64,000 nucleotides of DNA from Parabacteroides gordonii MS-1 = DSM 23371 (GCF_000969825.1 NZ_KQ033919.1:958873-1022872), one strand, 5' to 3'; shown: positions 34,195-44,155, counted from the stretch's first letter. Notes: generated from the letters alone by a model not told the origin. A program made the numbers and translations.

Positions 34195-35091
34195 TTATTT
34201 ATAAATTGCTTTTTTGCCAGCCAACAGGGTATTACGCATCAATGAAATGATTGTCATGGGCCCTACTCCACCCGGTACAGGCGTAATATAAGAGCATTTC
34301 GGAGCCACTTCATCAAACTTCACGTCACCAGTCAGCTTATAACCGCTCTTGGTTACGCTGCTCGGCATACGGGTAGTACCAACGTCAACAATTACAGCAC
34401 CTTCCTTCACCATATCCGCTTTCAGGAATTCTGGAACACCCAAAGCTACAATGATGATATCGGCACTCAGACACATTTCTTTCAGGTTATTGGAACGACT
34501 GTGACAAACCGTTACCGTACAGTTACCCGGATAGTTTTTCTGCATCATCAGCATAGCCATCGGCTTACCGACAATATTACTGCGCCCTAAGACCACGCAA
34601 TGCTTACCGCTGGTTTCTATTTCATAGCGTTTCAACAATTCCAGAATACCTGCCGGTGTTGCAGAAACAAAACAAGGAAGACCGATCGACATACGTCCTA
34701 CATTGATCGGATGGAATCCGTCGACGTCTTTACGGTAATCGATCGCCTCAATAATCTTTTGTTCGGAAATGTGTTTCGGGAGCGGAAGCTGTACGATAAA
34801 ACCATCCACATCCGGATCGTTGTTCAGTTCGTCTACACGGCGAAGCAACTCTTCTTCAGTCACATCGTCTTCATAGCGAATCAAAGTCGATTTGAAACCG
34901 ATCTCTTCACAAGTCTTTACTTTACTGGCCACATAGGTTTCACTACCCCCGTCATGACCCACCAGAATAGCAGCCAGGTGAGGGATCTTACCGCCTGCCG
35001 CTTTGATCCGGGCGACTTCTTCTGCCATTTCTTTTTTCATTTGTGCAGAAACAGCTTTTCCGTCCAGTAATTGATAATGATTGTCTTCCAT
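34195..35091 (-). CDS. folD: Bifunctional methylene-THF dehydrogenase / methenyl-THF cyclohydrolase
   Basis: FolD interconverts 5,10-methylene-, 5,10-methenyl- and 10-formyl-THF for one-carbon metabolism. The 298-residue protein shows [16 protein letters not shown] with the catalytic Tyr/Lys, VQLPLPKHI, and [11 protein letters not shown]. The NADP-binding loop is [16 protein letters not shown], and the signature [15 protein letters not shown] is near the C-terminus. It lies 18 bp downstream of ffh and is likely cotranscribed with it. Confidence 0.97.
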   Translation of the reverse strand: MEDNHYQLLDGKAVSAQMKKEMAEEVARIKAAGGKIPHLAAILVGHDGGSETYVASKVKTCEEIGFKSTLIRYEDDVTEEELLRRVDELNNDPDVDGFIVQLPLPKHISEQKIIEAIDYRKDVDGFHPINVGRMSIGLPCFVSATPAGILELLKRYEIETSGKHCVVLGRSNIVGKPMAMLMMQKNYPGNCTVTVCHSRSNNLKEMCLSADIIIVALGVPEFLKADMVKEGAVIVDVGTTRMPSSVTKSGYKLTGDVKFDEVAPKCSYITPVPGGVGPMTIISLMRNTLLAGKKAIYK

Positions 35092-35109
35092 AATATATAT
35101 CTTTAATAT

Positions 35110-36435
35110 TTATCTTTTAAACGAAGGGAATTTCTTGCTTCCCGGTTTAGCAGCTGTAAGCATACGCATCATCTTACGGGTTTCGTCAAACTGCTTGATC
35201 AGTTTGTTTACTTCCTGTATCGTTGTTCCGCTACCTTTAGCGATACGCTGGCGGCGTGTGCCATTCAGGATAGCCGGATTAGTTCGTTCATCCGGAGTCA
35301 TCGAGTAGATGATCGCTTCGATACTCTTGAATGCATTATCATCGATATCTATATCCTTCAATGCCTTACCGACACCCGGAATCATAGAAGCCAACTCTTT
35401 CAGGTTACCCATCTTCTTAATCTGCTGGATCTGGGCTATGAAGTCGTTGAAATCGAACTGGTTCTTGGCAATCTTCTTCTGCAAACGTTTTGCCTCTTCT
35501 TCGTCGTACTGTTCCTGGGCACGTTCTACCAACGAAACGATATCACCCATACCGAGGATACGGTCGGCCATACGTTCAGGGTGGAAGATATCGAGGGCAT
35601 CCATCTTTTCACCGGTTCCGACAAACTTGATCGGCTTGTCTACTACCGTACGGATAGAAAGGGCGGCACCACCGCGGGTATCACCATCCAGCTTAGTCAG
35701 GACTACACCATCGAAATCAAGACGGTCGTTAAATTCCTTCGCCGTATTGACAGCATCCTGTCCGGTCATGGAGTCAACAACAAACAAGGTTTCATCCGGT
35801 TGGATAGCGCTCTTGATAGCAGCGATCTCATTCATCATCTGCTCGTCGATAGCCAGACGACCGGCGGTATCGACAATCACGACGTCGTTGCCTTTCGCAC
35901 GGGCTTCACGGATCGCATTCATTGCGATCTCTACCGGATTCTTATTTTCCAGTTCCATATAAACAGGTACACCTACCTGTTCACCTACCACACGCAACTG
36001 TTCGATAGCGGCCGGACGATAGACGTCACAAGCAGCCAGTAACGGCTTCTTATTCTTTTTCGTTTTCAGCAAGTTAGCCAGTTTACCGGAGAAAGTAGTC
36101 TTACCGGAACCTTGCAGACCCGACATCAGGATAACAGCCGGCGATCCTTTCAGATCGACATCGATAGCTGTTCCACCCATCAGACTGGCCAACTCGTCAT
36201 GTACAATCTTGACCATCAACTGACTGGGCTTAACAGATGTAAGCACATTCTGTCCCAACGCCTTTTCCTTTACTGTATCGGTAAACGACTTGGCTACTTT
36301 ATAGTTTACGTCGGCATCAAGCAAAGCTTTACGCACATCTTTCAGTGTTTCAGCCACATTGATCTCGGTGATCTTACCTTCACCTTTCAACAGTTTAAAC
36401 GACCTGTCTAACCTTTCGCTTAAATTTTCAAACAT
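35110..36435 (-). CDS. ffh: Signal recognition particle GTPase Ffh
   Basis: Ffh binds 4.5S RNA and signal sequences of nascent membrane proteins and docks with FtsY. The 441-residue protein has the N domain (about residues 1-85) and a G domain with GLQGSGKTTFSGKLA (P-loop), DVYRPAAIEQL, DTAGRL and TKLDGDTRGGAALS. A methionine-rich M domain runs from about residue 300, with IPGVGKALKDIDI and the RNA-binding RRQRIAKGSGT segment. The length is normal. A clear promoter (-7 TACCTTTG) lies at 36495-36488. Confidence 0.97.
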   Translation of the reverse strand: MFENLSERLDRSFKLLKGEGKITEINVAETLKDVRKALLDADVNYKVAKSFTDTVKEKALGQNVLTSVKPSQLMVKIVHDELASLMGGTAIDVDLKGSPAVILMSGLQGSGKTTFSGKLANLLKTKKNKKPLLAACDVYRPAAIEQLRVVGEQVGVPVYMELENKNPVEIAMNAIREARAKGNDVVIVDTAGRLAIDEQMMNEIAAIKSAIQPDETLFVVDSMTGQDAVNTAKEFNDRLDFDGVVLTKLDGDTRGGAALSIRTVVDKPIKFVGTGEKMDALDIFHPERMADRILGMGDIVSLVERAQEQYDEEEAKRLQKKIAKNQFDFNDFIAQIQQIKKMGNLKELASMIPGVGKALKDIDIDDNAFKSIEAIIYSMTPDERTNPAILNGTRRQRIAKGSGTTIQEVNKLIKQFDETRKMMRMLTAAKPGSKKFPSFKR

Positions 36436-36487
36436 AATTTGTATGTGTATTTATTTTTTTCTTTCTAATTTCTAACGTAATAGGGTG

Positions 36488-36495
36488 CAAAGGTA
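36488..36495 (-). promoter_or_regulatory. -7 promoter box for ffh-folD
   Basis: Minus strand TACCTTTG, perfect TAnnTTTG, 53 bp before the ffh start codon, in the gap after the MATE gene. Confidence 0.7.
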
Positions 36496-36514
36496 AGAAA
36501 AAGGATGTAAACCT

Positions 36515-37837
36515 CTAAATCTTTTTATTCTGCCAGGCTGCTTTTTTCAAATAAATTACACTTGCCACCAACAGACCCGTATAATAAATTACTTCTGTCA
36601 GGAAACAAATGGCGACAGGCAACCCCAAACGCATACCTGCCACATAAATGAACAGGGAATAAAAGACCAGCACAACGACCTCTATCGCAAAAGCCGAACG
36701 TGTATTACCAGTACCTGTCACCCCATTGAACACAATATTAGCAACGGCAGCGATCAGCAAAGCACCCGAAATCACATAAAGCGATGGTATAGAAGCTTGT
36801 ATCAAAGATGTATCATTCGTATAGACAGACAGTATCGTTGAGGGGAAAAAGCATGCAATACACACAAACACCGCCATAATACCTAAAGATATTTTTGAAA
36901 TTTTCCGAATGATCGGGATCACTTGTTTTTTATAACCGGCACCGATACTGTTACTCACAAAAGTATTGGTCGCCGTCGACAAGGAGTTGACAGGGATCAG
37001 TAAAACGATATAAACACTCCTTACTATATTTGCAATAGCCAGCTCACGTTGTCCCTGGTGTTCCACAGCGACAAAGAGCATGAAATAAGTACTGAGCGAA
37101 ATAAAATACTGGAGCATGGTAAAAACTGAGATATCCAGTACACGCTTCAACAGCTTGACATCAAATGAACGGAACTGGTTCAAAGCGTACTTCTTTATAT
37201 CCACCGTCAAATAAGTATAAATCAAAAAGAACAAAATAGAGACCGCTTCCGCAGCCACCGAAGCAATTGCAGCTCCTTTGATTCCCATCTCAGGGAGACC
37301 ACCTTTCCCGAATATCAACAGGTAATCCAGCAGTACATTCGTCAGGGCCATCACTATGGCATTCAAAGTCAGCACCTTCGTCCGGGTGATACCGATAAAC
37401 AAGGCACGGAACATTACATTTACGAAAGAGAAGAAAAATCCGAACACACGCCAGTTCAGAAACTCCTCCGTAGCATTCAGGATTGTATCCGACGAAATCA
37501 TGAACCGCATAATATCCCCGGCAAAAAAACGGGACACTGCGAACATAACAGCCGCCAATGCCAGCAAAAAGAAGACGCCCTGTATCATGACCGGCCCTAC
37601 ATCACTGTATCGCCGTTCCCCATTCCTTCGTGCCATCACGATCTGCGAACCGGTACTGAACCCGAAAGCGATCGTAAACACACAGATATAATAGAGCCCA
37701 CCCATCGCAGAGGCTCCCAACTCAACTTCTCCTACCCTACCCAGAAAAGCCGTATCGGTCACATTAATAATGTTCTGTGCCAACAAGCTTAAGAAAATAG
37801 GATAACTTACATTCCAGATTTGTTTATTAGTGTACAT
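36515..37837 (-). CDS. MATE-family efflux transporter
   Basis: A 440-residue inner-membrane protein with about 12 hydrophobic segments arranged as two MATE halves. Family features include PIFLSLLAQNIINVTDTAFLGR at the N-terminus, GFSTGSQIVMARRNGE, and VFNGVTGTGNTRSAF in the second half. MATE proteins export cationic compounds in exchange for Na+ or H+; the substrate is unknown here. The gene lies between ffh and panD on the same strand but has a terminator upstream (after panD) and a separate promoter downstream for ffh, so it is probably its own unit. Confidence 0.92.
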   Translation of the reverse strand: MYTNKQIWNVSYPIFLSLLAQNIINVTDTAFLGRVGEVELGASAMGGLYYICVFTIAFGFSTGSQIVMARRNGERRYSDVGPVMIQGVFFLLALAAVMFAVSRFFAGDIMRFMISSDTILNATEEFLNWRVFGFFFSFVNVMFRALFIGITRTKVLTLNAIVMALTNVLLDYLLIFGKGGLPEMGIKGAAIASVAAEAVSILFFLIYTYLTVDIKKYALNQFRSFDVKLLKRVLDISVFTMLQYFISLSTYFMLFVAVEHQGQRELAIANIVRSVYIVLLIPVNSLSTATNTFVSNSIGAGYKKQVIPIIRKISKISLGIMAVFVCIACFFPSTILSVYTNDTSLIQASIPSLYVISGALLIAAVANIVFNGVTGTGNTRSAFAIEVVVLVFYSLFIYVAGMRLGLPVAICFLTEVIYYTGLLVASVIYLKKAAWQNKKI

Positions 37838-37873
37838 ACTCTATAACTTTATTCTACAGAAAACACAAGGCCA

Positions 37874-37910
37874 CAAAAAAAGCCCGCCGACGACCGGCGA
37901 GCTTCTTTAT
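37874..37910 (-). terminator. Terminator after panC-panD
   Basis: On the minus strand AGCTCGCCG and CGGCGGGCT pair (one mismatch) and are followed by TTTTTTTGTGG. It ends the panC-panD transcript before the MATE gene. Confidence 0.85.
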
Positions 37911-37948
37911 TATTGTTTAAAAACATTCTAAATTCTGCTACCGATGCT

Positions 37949-38299
37949 CTATATCAGTTTATTTGTTGCTGTATCCGGAAATACAACAGCCGGTTTAAAT
38001 GTTTTGGCTTCTTCAAAGTCCATCAAGGCATACGACATGATGATAATGATATCGCCAGGCTGTGCCTTACGGGCTGCCGCACCGTTCAGACAAATCACAC
38101 CGGATCCACGTTCGCCTTTAATAATATACGTTTCAAAACGTTCACCGTTATTGTTGTTCACAATAGCCACCTTTTCATTCGCAATCAGGTTAGCGGCATC
38201 CAGCAAATCCTCATCGACAGTAATACTACCGATATAATTCAGATTAGCTTCTGTTACCGTCACCCGGTGAATCTTTGATTTAACTACCTCTATAAACAT
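37949..38299 (-). CDS. panD: Aspartate 1-decarboxylase proenzyme
   Basis: PanD makes beta-alanine from aspartate for pantothenate synthesis. The 116-residue proenzyme is self-cleaved between Gly24 and Ser25 ([13 protein letters not shown]), producing the pyruvoyl cofactor; this cleavage site is intact. Other family features are the lysine in VVKSKIHR, the [11 protein letters not shown] loop and the [20 protein letters not shown] segment. It lies 22 bp downstream of panC, so the two pathway genes are cotranscribed. Confidence 0.97.
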   Translation of the reverse strand: MFIEVVKSKIHRVTVTEANLNYIGSITVDEDLLDAANLIANEKVAIVNNNNGERFETYIIKGERGSGVICLNGAAARKAQPGDIIIIMSYALMDFEEAKTFKPAVVFPDTATNKLI

Positions 38300-38321
38300 C
38301 GTTTTTTATATAAATTGATTA

Positions 38322-39167
38322 TCACTTATACCTCACGTTATCGATCAACCGGACTTCACCGCAATAAACCGTGATACAGCCTACTGCATACTCGGTATCC
38401 GACCAGTCTTTAATCGATTCCATCGTGATCCCGTCTACGATTTCGTAATATTCCACGCGCATAACAGGGTCGGCATTAATCGTATTCACAACATAATCAA
38501 TCGTCTCCTGCACGCTTTTACCGGCTGCAAAGTTAGTACTTTCTTTTAACGTACGTGCTATTAACGGTGCTTTTTGACGTTGTTCAGGTGTCAAACGTAC
38601 ATTACGGCTACTTAATGCCAGTCCGTCATCCTCACGCAGGATCGGGCAAGCGTTAATTTTTACCGGAATATTCAACTGTTTTACCATAGCACGGATAACA
38701 GCGATCTGCTGAAAGTCCTTTTCTCCGAAATAGGCATTGTCGGGTTCCACGGCGTAGAATAGTTTGCTTACGATCTGGGCAACCCCATTGAAGTGTCCCG
38801 GACGGCGCGCGCCTTCCATCACAGCCGATACTGTTCCAAAATCAAAAGTACGTGTATCCGGTTCGGGATACATCTCCGTTTCTGTCGGTGCAAATACATA
38901 ATCGCAACCGACCGGTTCCAATAATGCACTGTCCTTATCCAATGTCCGGGGGTAAGTGGCAAGGTCATTTTTGTCGTTAAACTGAGTCGGATTTACGAAT
39001 ATGCTTACTACGCATACATCGTTTTCTTCCACGCAACGCTTCACCAGGCTCAGATGTCCGTTGTGTAATGCTCCCATAGTAGGAACAAAGCCTATTTGCT
39101 TGTTATGCTGCCGTTCTTCGGCTAGATAACGCTTTAATTCTTGAATGCTGTTTACTATTTTCATCAT
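38322..39167 (-). CDS. panC: Pantothenate synthetase
   Basis: PanC joins pantoate and beta-alanine with ATP to give pantothenate. The 281-residue protein has the HIGH-like nucleotide motif in [15 protein letters not shown], the pantoate-binding [16 protein letters not shown], and [15 protein letters not shown]. The KMSK-like loop is [15 protein letters not shown]. The first two codons are both ATG, so the start may be 3 bp later. It heads the panC-panD unit, divergent from the GT5-like gene. Confidence 0.97.
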   Translation of the reverse strand: MMKIVNSIQELKRYLAEERQHNKQIGFVPTMGALHNGHLSLVKRCVEENDVCVVSIFVNPTQFNDKNDLATYPRTLDKDSALLEPVGCDYVFAPTETEMYPEPDTRTFDFGTVSAVMEGARRPGHFNGVAQIVSKLFYAVEPDNAYFGEKDFQQIAVIRAMVKQLNIPVKINACPILREDDGLALSSRNVRLTPEQRQKAPLIARTLKESTNFAAGKSVQETIDYVVNTINADPVMRVEYYEIVDGITMESIKDWSDTEYAVGCITVYCGEVRLIDNVRYK

Positions 39168-39227
39168 TTAGATGCTTATTGACGGTGCAAAGCAAATAAA
39201 TAATTACCGTAAATGAAAGAAATTTAT

Positions 39228-39235
39228 TATCTTTG
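39228..39235 (+). promoter_or_regulatory. -7 promoter box for the GT5-like/DUF4270 pair
   Basis: TATCTTTG is a perfect TAnnTTTG. It implies a transcript start near 39242, which places the in-frame ATG at 39213 upstream of the transcript and supports ATG 39264 as the translation start. Confidence 0.7.
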
Positions 39236-39263
39236 TGCCGTCTTTATAAAACTAGTTTACAGA

Positions 39264-40082
39264 ATGGATGCAAAAAAAATCTTGTTTATAGCTCAAGAAA
39301 TAACACCCTACCTTCCCGAATCTGAGATTGCAACAATATGCAGAAACTTGCCGCAAGGCATTCAGGAGCGTGGTCGCGAAATCAGAACTTTCATGCCTAA
39401 ATTCGGTAATATCAACGAGCGACGTAATCAGTTGCACGAGGTAATCCGACTGTCAGGTATGAACCTTATCATTGATGATACAGATCACCCTCTGATCATC
39501 AAGGTAGCATCTATTCAGGCCGCACGCATGCAGGTTTACTTCATTGATAATGAAGACTTCTTTCAGCGTAAACACACTGTCTGCGATGACAATGGGAATG
39601 AGTACGAAGATAACGACGATCGTTCAATCTTCTATGTGCGTGGCGTATTGGAAACCGTAAAGAAACTGCGCTGGATACCGGATGTGATCCATTGCCACGG
39701 ATGGATCTCTGCACTGACTGCATTATACATAAAAAGAATGTACGCGGACGATCCATGTCTTAAAAATGCAAAAATAGTCTATTCTATTTATAATGATGAC
39801 TTTAATACACCGTTTAGAAAAGAGTTTGCAAACAAACTAAAAACAGACGGGGCTAAAGACAGCGATCTGAAAGGCATAAAAGCCGATACCAGCTTCGCCG
39901 GCCTGACTAAACTGGCCATCGACTTTGCCGACGGTGTGATACAAGGTAGTGAAACGATCAACCAGGATGTTCTGGACTATATTGCAACCAAAAAGGATAC
40001 TCCGTTCCTTCCTTACCAGTCGCCGGAAACTTATATGGATGCATTCAACGAATTTTACGATGTCGTATTAGATTCTAAATAA
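39264..40082 (+). CDS. Glycogen/starch synthase-like GT5 N-terminal domain protein, probably not a synthase
   Basis: A 272-residue protein corresponding only to the N-terminal Rossmann half of glycogen synthase (GT5). The opening KKILFIAQEITPYLPESEIA aligns with the family start, but the ADP-glucose-binding KxGGL motif is absent (residues about 15-20 read PYLPES). The usual HxHDW reads HCHGW (143-147). The C-terminal GT-B half is missing entirely. The gene is intact with its own promoter and is cotranscribed with a DUF4270 lipoprotein 13 bp downstream. A regulatory or binding role is more likely than glucan synthesis; this is inference. Confidence 0.85.
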   Translation: MDAKKILFIAQEITPYLPESEIATICRNLPQGIQERGREIRTFMPKFGNINERRNQLHEVIRLSGMNLIIDDTDHPLIIKVASIQAARMQVYFIDNEDFFQRKHTVCDDNGNEYEDNDDRSIFYVRGVLETVKKLRWIPDVIHCHGWISALTALYIKRMYADDPCLKNAKIVYSIYNDDFNTPFRKEFANKLKTDGAKDSDLKGIKADTSFAGLTKLAIDFADGVIQGSETINQDVLDYIATKKDTPFLPYQSPETYMDAFNEFYDVVLDSK

Positions 40083-40095
40083 GTGAGAGAAAAAA

Positions 40096-41478
40096 ATGAT
40101 GAAGATCAAGCCTTTATTAATTGGCCTGGGCTTGGGAATAACAATCCTGAGTGGGTGTAGTGATGATTTGAATCTGGTTGGCTCGACTATTCAGCCTGGC
40201 GGAGACAAGATGCCCGTATATGTAGATACTTTTCAGATGCAGGCGACAACCTTGCTGATGGATTCAGTATATGCAAGAACGACTAATGGACTACTCGGTG
40301 AGTTTTATGATCCGTTGTACGGTAATGTGAAGTCTGATTATATCTGTCAGTTCTACTGCCCGGATGATTTTAAATTCCAACATGAACCTATCAACGGACA
40401 GATTGACTCTGTCGATTTTAAAATTATGTATCAGGATAAGGCATGGGTTGGTGACTCATTAACTCCTATGCGTGCCCAGATATATCCGGTAACCAAACAG
40501 CTGGAAAGAGATTTCTATACCAACTTCGATCCGACAGATTATTGCAATATGCAGGAATCGTTGGGGATGCAGACTTATACGGCTTATGATAATTCAGTGC
40601 CTGATAGTGTAAGAAACCATAAATATAATGATCAATACACTTATATTCCAACCATCACAATCCGGATGCCCAAAACGTTTGGACAAAAGATTTATGATGA
40701 GACGGTTAATAATCGCGGTACATTCAGCAGCCAGGAGAATTTCAACGAATTTTTCCCGGGATTATATATAACCAATACATACGGTAGCGGAAATATTCTT
40801 CAAATCACCTATTCTTCTATTTCTATCTATTATAGATATAATGTTAAAGGAAGCCAGAATCAGGACTCGACTGTATACAGCAGTGAAACGCTGAACGTAA
40901 CCAAAGAAGTGTTACAGTTAAATCGATTTGAGAATACCACCGACTTGAGTCCATTGTTGCAACCTAATGATTCAATTACTTATCTGAAGACTCCGGCTGG
41001 TGTTTATACACAGTTGGTTATTCCGGCTAAAGATATTGCAGAAAGAATCAATGATCGTATAATCAACAATATACCTTTGACAATAAAGGCTTTGCCGCAA
41101 GAAAACTGGCAATGGGCATTGAGTGCTCCGGCTAACTTATTATTGTTACCCAAAGATTCTTTGGCTACTTTCTTTGTCAACAATAAGATAGAAGATAGTA
41201 ATACATCTTTCCGTGCTGAATATTCAAACAGTAGCCGCTCTTATAACTTTAGTAATATAGCTAATCTGATGCAGGAACATATAAAGAATAATCCGGAAAA
41301 AGACATGGTATTACTTCTTGTTCCGGTAGATCGTGTTGTTGGCGAGTCACAAAACTATTATGGTCAGACAACTTATTACACAGCTGCAATAAACAACTAC
41401 TTACTTCCGTCAGGTGTAAAGCTACTCAAGACGCCAGAAGCAATGAAGATTATTGTTACAACAACAAGCTATAAGTAA
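40096..41478 (+). CDS. DUF4270 family lipoprotein
   Basis: A 460-residue lipoprotein with signal peptide and lipobox ILSGC near residue 20. The start of the mature part (SDDLNLVGSTIQPGGDKM) and the segment GLLGEFYDPLYGNVKSDYICQF are characteristic of the Bacteroidetes DUF4270 family; its function is not established. It is expected at the outer membrane. It is cotranscribed with the GT5-like gene, a pairing I recall as common in Bacteroidales, and is followed by a terminator shared with the convergent GH57-like gene. Confidence 0.9.
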   Translation: MMKIKPLLIGLGLGITILSGCSDDLNLVGSTIQPGGDKMPVYVDTFQMQATTLLMDSVYARTTNGLLGEFYDPLYGNVKSDYICQFYCPDDFKFQHEPINGQIDSVDFKIMYQDKAWVGDSLTPMRAQIYPVTKQLERDFYTNFDPTDYCNMQESLGMQTYTAYDNSVPDSVRNHKYNDQYTYIPTITIRMPKTFGQKIYDETVNNRGTFSSQENFNEFFPGLYITNTYGSGNILQITYSSISIYYRYNVKGSQNQDSTVYSSETLNVTKEVLQLNRFENTTDLSPLLQPNDSITYLKTPAGVYTQLVIPAKDIAERINDRIINNIPLTIKALPQENWQWALSAPANLLLLPKDSLATFFVNNKIEDSNTSFRAEYSNSSRSYNFSNIANLMQEHIKNNPEKDMVLLLVPVDRVVGESQNYYGQTTYYTAAINNYLLPSGVKLLKTPEAMKIIVTTTSYK

Positions 41479-41501
41479 CATTCAAAAGAATACATACAAA
41501 T

Positions 41502-41540
41502 AAAAAAGCGCTGATAATTTTAGTTTATCAGCGCTTTTTT
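41502..41540. terminator. Bidirectional terminator, DUF4270 / GH57-like
   Basis: AAAAAAGCGCTGATAA pairs with TTATCAGCGCTTTTTT around a short loop. The long A and T tracts serve both convergent genes. Confidence 0.94.
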
Positions 41541-41553
41541 ATTATTGAAGAGG

Positions 41554-42855
41554 CTATTGTTTAGTTTTTGCAGCTTTCTTTTTTAACTTATCTACTTCTT
41601 TCTGAAGAGTCTCGATCTCAATACCCTGATTCTTAATTGTAGTCAACAATGAGTTTAATTCTTCATTATCTACATCAATTGGATACAAGGCATTGACACG
41701 GCTAATGAAATCCCCAAGGATATTCATATAGTTCGTAAACGCATCATAAGGAGAATCATAGATACCGCGATTCAACCAAATCCCCGTATTCTTTGTAGTC
41801 ATGAAACGGAAATTATTACTTGCTTGCAAATAATCCCAGTCCTGCTTGATACGACGGTCGTCAGACAGGTGAATACGTTCCGCTACACTATAAAGCTTAT
41901 TGAATGCCTCACGCTGCATCACGTTACCCAACCAGCAACTGGTATCTCTTTCTTCATCTATCCATGACATTGGATAAGGAACATCAACCTGATCCACCGA
42001 TTTCAATTTAGTAACAATTTCCGTCGGTGTAGAGAAAGTAATTCCTCTTTCTTTTGCACAAGCCGGCAATGCTTTGATGAAACTCAAGATATTAGAAGAT
42101 AGCGGTTGTGCAATTCCTAAAGCCCCAAGTTCCATAAATATATTGATAACCTGCTCTTCTTCAGGAAATGCAGCAATCCAATCCATATACTTATCAGCAA
42201 ACAATGGATATTCACTCCAATCTGAATTAGAGAAACGCAAACTGATATCATCCGATAATTTGAAATCACGAAGCAACAACTTCAGATTCGGGTTGTATGC
42301 GCAATGATATAAATAATGAGCGCTCTTCCAGCCTAAAACATGTTTAGCACCTTCCGTCAGCATACCCTTAAATCCCATGCTGGCAACCAAAGCACCAATT
42401 TCATTCGAATAGATCAAGCTTGAATTACGGAACACTTTCGGAGTTTGTCCGAATACCTGTTTGATCTTTTTCTTCATACGGTCTACTTCTTCCCGGAAAC
42501 ACTCCTCATTTGCCAATGAAGACAAACTGTGTGAATAAGGTTCACACAAGAATTCACAGCAACCGGTATCGTTCAACTGATGCAGCAGTTCGATCACTCT
42601 GGGTGCATACACTTCCAACTGCTCCATAGCCACACCTGAGATTGAAAATGCGACTTTAAATGCCCCTCCATTCTCTTTTGCCATTTCAAGCAATGTTGTT
42701 AGAGCAGGAATATACGAACGTTCTGCAATATCGCTGATACTGCGTTCATTTTCATAATCATCATAATAGTAATGATCGGTACCTATATCAAAGCAACGAT
42801 AACGTTTCAGATGAATAATTTGATGTATTTCAAAATAAAGACAGATTGTTTTCAT
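41554..42855 (-). CDS. GH57-like protein with replaced catalytic residues
   Basis: A 433-residue cytoplasmic protein with the fold of Bacteroidetes GH57 alpha-amylases (DIGTDHYYYDDYEN, MLTEGAKHVLGWKSAHYLY, CWLGNVMQREAFNKLY). The hallmark residues differ from active relatives as I recall them. FQVHQP reads FEIHQI. The nucleophile segment RNTEL reads RNSSL (Ser146 for Glu). The acid/base segment FMDYETFGEHQ reads FMELGALGIAQ (240-250, Glu242 for Asp). A C-terminal coiled coil (about 395-433) is present. It is the last gene of a GH133-GT4-GH57 unit. Hydrolytic activity is doubtful; a glucan-binding or regulatory role is inferred. Confidence 0.85.
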   Translation of the reverse strand: MKTICLYFEIHQIIHLKRYRCFDIGTDHYYYDDYENERSISDIAERSYIPALTTLLEMAKENGGAFKVAFSISGVAMEQLEVYAPRVIELLHQLNDTGCCEFLCEPYSHSLSSLANEECFREEVDRMKKKIKQVFGQTPKVFRNSSLIYSNEIGALVASMGFKGMLTEGAKHVLGWKSAHYLYHCAYNPNLKLLLRDFKLSDDISLRFSNSDWSEYPLFADKYMDWIAAFPEEEQVINIFMELGALGIAQPLSSNILSFIKALPACAKERGITFSTPTEIVTKLKSVDQVDVPYPMSWIDEERDTSCWLGNVMQREAFNKLYSVAERIHLSDDRRIKQDWDYLQASNNFRFMTTKNTGIWLNRGIYDSPYDAFTNYMNILGDFISRVNALYPIDVDNEELNSLLTTIKNQGIEIETLQKEVDKLKKKAAKTKQ

Positions 42856-42872
42856 ATCTAGTTATTGTTTTA

Positions 42873-44141
42873 TTATTTACCGTAATTCTTTAAAACATCC
42901 TCATAAAGTGCCCGGATTCGCAAACCGACTTTTTCCCAGGTAATACTATCGACCTCCTTCTTTCCTTCTTCCTGAAGATATTTGAAAAGAGACTCGTTTG
43001 TACAAAGAGAATAAATAGCATCGGCCATTGCATTGATATCCCAATAATCCGTCTTAATGACTTTATCAAGAATTTCACCGCATCCGGACTGCTTTGAGAT
43101 AATAGAAGGCGTTCCGCACTGCATAGCTTCCAACGGAGCAATACCGAATGGCTCGGAAACGGAAGGCATTACGAACACATCACTGTTTTTATATGCTTCA
43201 TACACCTGGCGTCCACGTTGGAAACCCGGAAAATGAAAACGGTCGGCAATGCCACGTTCAGCTGCCATATTGATCATTGCGTTCAACATATCGCCCGAAC
43301 CTGCCATCACAAAACGAATATTGCGTGAACGTTTCAACACCAATGCAGCTGCTTCCACAAAATATTCCGGTCCTTTCTGCATAGTGATACGTCCCAGGAA
43401 CGTAACCACTTTTTCTTTCGGATGCTCCGGACGAGGTATATCCAGCAACTCCTGCGAAAGTGGATAAACGGCATTGTGCATAGCGAAACATTTACGAGGA
43501 TCCTGATGATATTCACGGATAACCGTCTGACGGGTCAGTTCCGATACGCACATGATACAATCGGCATGATCCATACCGTTCTTCTCCATCCCATATACGG
43601 TTGGATTCACCTTTCCACGCGAACGGTCGAAATCGGTAGCATGAACATGGATACATAATGGTTTTCCACTTACCAGTTTCGCATGTACTCCTGCCGGATA
43701 AGTCAGCCAGTCGTGCGCATGAATTATATCAAACTGCTGCTGTCGGGCTATAACTCCGGCTATAATAGAAAAATTATTGATCTCATCATGAAGATTTCCC
43801 GGATAACCTCCGGCAAATTCCATACATCCCAGATCATTGACATGCATATGAGAAAAGTCGGCATAAATATGATCGCGAAAAGCATAATACTGTTCCGGAG
43901 TCATATAATGAGGTAACCGCGATTTAAGATAGTCATAATCTACATCACGCCACACAACAGGCACCTGGTTCATACCTATGATGTTTAAAAAACCTTCTTC
44001 TTCTCCGGTCGGTTTCGGAAGACAGAAAGTCGTTTCCACATCTCCCTGTAAACTCAATCCTTTAGTGATACCATAAGATGCTACAGCAAGACCACCATAT
44101 ATTTTGGGAGGAAATTCCCATCCAAACATTAATACTTTCAT
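42873..44141 (-). CDS. GT4-family glycosyltransferase, glycogen-synthase-like
   Basis: A 422-residue GT-B glycosyltransferase. The N-terminal half opens VLMFGWEFPPKIYGGLAVAS, including the glycine loop, and has IIHAHDWLTYPAG. The C-terminal half holds VTFLGRITMQKGPEYFVEAA and the retaining-GT4 motif SEPFGIAPLEAM with its two glutamates seven residues apart. All catalytic features look intact. The gene lies 14 bp downstream of the debranching enzyme and 17 bp upstream of the GH57-like gene, so it is probably the actual glucan-forming enzyme of this cluster. Confidence 0.92.
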   Translation of the reverse strand: MKVLMFGWEFPPKIYGGLAVASYGITKGLSLQGDVETTFCLPKPTGEEEGFLNIIGMNQVPVVWRDVDYDYLKSRLPHYMTPEQYYAFRDHIYADFSHMHVNDLGCMEFAGGYPGNLHDEINNFSIIAGVIARQQQFDIIHAHDWLTYPAGVHAKLVSGKPLCIHVHATDFDRSRGKVNPTVYGMEKNGMDHADCIMCVSELTRQTVIREYHQDPRKCFAMHNAVYPLSQELLDIPRPEHPKEKVVTFLGRITMQKGPEYFVEAAALVLKRSRNIRFVMAGSGDMLNAMINMAAERGIADRFHFPGFQRGRQVYEAYKNSDVFVMPSVSEPFGIAPLEAMQCGTPSIISKQSGCGEILDKVIKTDYWDINAMADAIYSLCTNESLFKYLQEEGKKEVDSITWEKVGLRIRALYEDVLKNYGK

Positions 44142-44155
44142 ATTGGCTCCTCCTA

